From Takakia lepidozioides (Eukaryota; Streptophyta; Takakiopsida; Takakiales; Takakiaceae): DNA of 60,000 nucleotides. A program made the position numbers and the translations under genes. Under the pieces are notes generated by a model. The model had not been told where the DNA came from, searched no databases, and saw only the letters and a program-made list of their open reading frames with translations. Below are positions 57,847 to 60,000 of this stretch, piece by piece. Each line of letters starts with the position of its first letter. Position 1 is the first letter of the stretch. The stretch is from contig CM060733.1 of the NCBI GenBank assembly GCA_030704615.1, positions 5,086,001 to 5,146,000 on the forward strand, given 5' to 3'.

Positions 57847-58398
57847 GATGGGGACATCAACCTTGGAGCGTGGGGGAGGAAATGCATGCTTAGCCCGGCT
57901 TAGCTAGCTCAAGAATCCAATTGCAAAAACTTGTATTGTACAAAATTTGCTTTAAATGAAATATTTCAAAATGTTGTGCTTCCTATTTTGTTTGGAATGG
58001 TGATGCATGGTATGGTTGGCTAGTGTGTAGAAGGGATGCTAGCTTACAAAAGCGGGAGAGGTAAATTGGGTTAATCGTGTGTTTGCGCAGTGCCGAAATC
58101 GGGTGACTCCCATCCGAGGGGCAAGGAAACTTGCGCCTTCTTTGGGAGTTCACGTGCTAGTGCGCACATGGCGCGTGCGCGTACTATAACTGCGCTACCG
58201 AGGGGGTTGCCTTGTAGTGCAGGCTAACGCGGAAGCCACGTGCTTCCGTTCACGTACTATAATCGTGTAGCCTCGGGACGAAGTCGTAGTGCGGCTTCGG
58301 CGTGTTCCCGTACCTCAGGCCAGCATTCCAAGGCGGACCCAATTGTAGTGATTGGGGCGCACGGTTGGTTCAAGGTTATCTTCCTAGTCAAAGAGGGT
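57847..58398 (+). other. Non-coding stretch between pol and 3' LTR, GC-rich part
   Basis: After the pol stop no frame is supported. From 58080 on the sequence is GC-rich with an inverted word CACGTGCTTCCGTTCACGTACT and a repeat of ACGTACTATAA (58178, 58252). It may be the untranslated region and polypurine side of copy 2, or part of another LTR. Confidence 0.4.
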
Positions 58399-58463
58399 TC
58401 CACCACAGGGGCAGCCCCTCATGTGTCCCGACCCCCTGCCCTCAAGGCAAAAGGGCCGCGACA
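58399..58463 (-). repeat. 65-base LTR terminus in inverted orientation
   Basis: Nearly identical to 53084-53148 in the same window orientation, that is, the 5' end of an LTR on -, although the element around it lies on +. It ends in CCGCGACA like the LTR border. Confidence 0.75.
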
Positions 58464-58749
58464 CACACCCCTACCAACAGGGAGTCGATGTCCTCATCGA
58501 CTTGTCCATTTTGTAGAAACGAACATCCAAGTTGTGGCGTCCCACATCAAGGAGTTTGTTTCCGTACCATGGCGTCCCATGGCAAAGAACCAAACCCCAC
58601 ACTTGACTCTACTCTCCACTAGCTAGTTCGGCCGACTTCCTCCAAGTCTCGGCCAAGGGTGGAGCCTCTCAAGCTCCTCCCAGTGCACTCTTCTTGGCCT
58701 ACTTCAAGGCCAAGGAACGATCCTCCCCGAGGATCGAATCGCCTTACTG

Positions 58750-59384
58750 CTGAAGCACCCTTGAGTGCCCAAGGCACTCAAGGAGGCGGAGGCGCTCACT
58801 AGGTGGAGCCCCGCACACCGGGTTGCGGTGGGGGTGGCTCCACAAGGGGTGGTGGTAGCTTAGGGGGACTTAGTGGGGGTGGCATAGGACTCACCATGGG
58901 GGCGGAGACCTCGTGGTGGGAGTCGTGGGGAGTCTTGGGACTCATCACGGTCCATAGGGGCCGTGGTGAGCGGGCCAAGACTCACCGCGACTCATCACCG
59001 GGAGTCGAGGGTTTTCGTGGTGGTTCGCCATAAAATGGCATGGCTGGTTGTGAAACCCCCGCGGACAGCTACAGAAGTATATATAGGGAGTAGTAACCCC
59101 GATAACGGTGCAAGCCCGTTGGTGACCAAAAACTAGTGAGTAAGCGAGCGAGCCGGAAAGCGACCAAAGAGTGAGGAGCTATTCCGGACTGCCATCTACC
59201 AAAGGGAATTCTCCTAGTCCCAAATATGTGGAGGGTTTAGTGGGAAGCGAAGGGGGACCGTTATGTCCCGGTGAGTAGCCGAAGCTCCGAGTTGGCCCGG
59301 CGGCCATGTTGGGAGTCAGGCGCGCGCATCAAAACGAGTAACTATGACGTGGAGGGGAGCTTACCGAAGGGAGGTGCGCGATAC
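58750..59384 (+). repeat. 3' LTR of chromovirus copy 2, incomplete at its 5' end
   Basis: Matches copy 1's LTR (52420-53050) in reverse complement from CTGAAGCACC to the end GGTGCGCGATA. The first roughly 95 bases of the LTR are not in place; about 285 unrelated bases lie before it, preceded by the inverted 65-base terminus. Confidence 0.85.
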
Positions 59385-59516
59385 AACAAGCAATGCAGGA
59401 GGAATACGATTCTCTAATGGCTAATGGTACATGGGAGCTGGAGAATTTGCCGAGCGACACGAAGACAATTAAATGTAAATGGGTGTAGAAGTTGAAATTG
59501 GATGCAGAAGGAACCA
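59385..59516 (+). pseudogene. Ty1/copia reverse transcriptase fragment
   Basis: One frame reads QQAMQEEYDSLMANGTWEL, then LP.DTKTIKCKWV, a TAG and KLKLDAEGT, the N-terminal RT signature of copia elements. It abuts the chromovirus LTR end on the left and is cut by the CACTA terminus on the right. Confidence 0.8.
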
Positions 59517-59830
59517 CTACAACAGATCGCGGTAATTATGACTGCCAAACAGTGGTAGTCATGGTTTTCTTGACTTTGACCATGACTACACCATGTTTTT
59601 ATATAAAATTGACCTCCCGCAGTCGTTCATAGGACTGTAGTCATATAAACGACTATCTAAGTAGTCGTCTATATGACTACATGGCTCCGGAATGGACGGA
59701 AGGCTGGTCAACGGCAATTGACCAAATTTAGCTTACCACTGATAGTCATTTCCATGACTACAATGTACATGGATAAGGTTACATAGTCATGATGACTACT
59801 GGGGATTTTGTAATTTGGTGTGTATAATAC
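59515..59830 (+). mobile_element. CACTA (En/Spm) transposon terminus
   Basis: Begins CACTACAACAGATCGCGG, the family's CACTA end, immediately after ACC in the copia fragment. The next 300 bases carry about ten copies of TAGTCAT/ATGACTA in both orientations, the subterminal repeats to which CACTA transposases bind. The other end lies outside the window or is lost. Confidence 0.7.
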
Positions 59831-59867
59831 AATTAAAACACCATATGATCATATGAATGACTAATGG

Positions 59868-59945
59868 GTATATTGGTTAGCAGGTAGTGAACTATAACTC
59901 TTATAGTAAAGAGGTTGGAGGTTCAAACTCCTCTAAGTACAATCA
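59868..59945 (+). mobile_element. tRNA-like sequence near the window end
   Basis: GAGGTTGGAGGTTCAAACTCC contains a very good B box (GGTTCAAACTCC) with stem-forming flanks. Upstream TTGGTTAGCAGGTAG is a weak A box at suitable distance. It could be a SINE head or a decayed tRNA; the anticodon arm is poor. Confidence 0.35.
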
Positions 59946-60000
59946 AATGGACAAGATGGCCCTAGGGTTAGTAGGCGAGCTAGGGATAGTACGTGGCACC

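Larger units (their letters stand above)
54317..59384 (+). mobile_element. Ty3/gypsy chromovirus copy 2, 5'-truncated, on +
   Basis: Starts abruptly inside the gag zinc knuckle (GHMAKKC, 54330), then protease, RT, RNase H, integrase, chromodomain, a long non-coding stretch and a 3' LTR. The 5' LTR and most of gag are missing. Several stops and frameshifts. The chromodomain places it among plant chromoviruses. Confidence 0.92.

Noticed and set aside
1-60000. CRISPR arrays, rRNA or canonical tRNA genes, bacterial operon signals
   Set aside because: None seen; the window is plant nuclear DNA and the tRNA-like sequences do not fold as full tRNAs.

Overview
The window is nuclear DNA of a land plant. 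The evidence is GT-AG (and some GC-AG) introns, plant-type allantoinase, long-form tRNase Z and GDSL lipase genes, tRNA-derived SINEs, a Ty3/gypsy chromovirus pair with the plant tRNA-Met primer site, a copia fragment and a CACTA terminus. Relaxed introns and heavy dispersed repeats fit a large repeat-rich genome. A fern or other non-seed plant is my guess, held weakly; nothing read here fixes the lineage.

Layout. 0-7 kb: a broken CDAN1-interacting nuclease (CDIN1) homologue on +, flanked by a rearranged direct duplication. 7.2-15.4 kb: a tandem duplication (offset about 5.1 kb) of a GDSL esterase/lipase gene on -, one copy intact (349 codons, 5 exons), the other a clear pseudogene. 16.4-25.9 kb: an intact 14-exon long-form tRNase Z gene on - (1080 codons) with an N-terminal presequence. 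26.9-34.7 kb: an intact 15-exon allantoinase gene on - (514 codons). 34.8-39.3 kb: an intact 9-exon fructosamine/ribulosamine-3-kinase-like gene on + (346 codons), whose start codon lies only 126 bp from the allantoinase start, so the pair probably shares a bidirectional promoter. All exon boundaries of these four intact genes were read from splice sites and checked for phase.

39.6-48.5 kb is accessory sequence: a hAT-like element, a GC-rich degenerate-repeat block, and pieces of several unrelated genes side by side (a zinc-binding-like ORF, four tandem copies of an exon with a WWD/PDF-like motif as in organellar ssDNA-binding proteins, an RPL23A/uL23 exon, an unknown acidic/basic protein, and a frameshifted FCP1/NIF-type HAD protein). 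49.2-59.4 kb holds two decayed copies of one chromovirus in opposite orientation, separated by about 1.2 kb that contains a SINE. The right edge shows a copia RT fragment interrupted by the terminus of a CACTA transposon.

A non-LTR retrotransposon-like family is scattered through the gene-rich half as short 3' pieces, mostly in introns. The functional genes are not an operon-like set: purine ureide breakdown (allantoinase), tRNA 3' processing (tRNase Z), protein deglycation (fructosamine kinase) and extracellular lipid/ester hydrolysis (GDSL) are simply neighbours.
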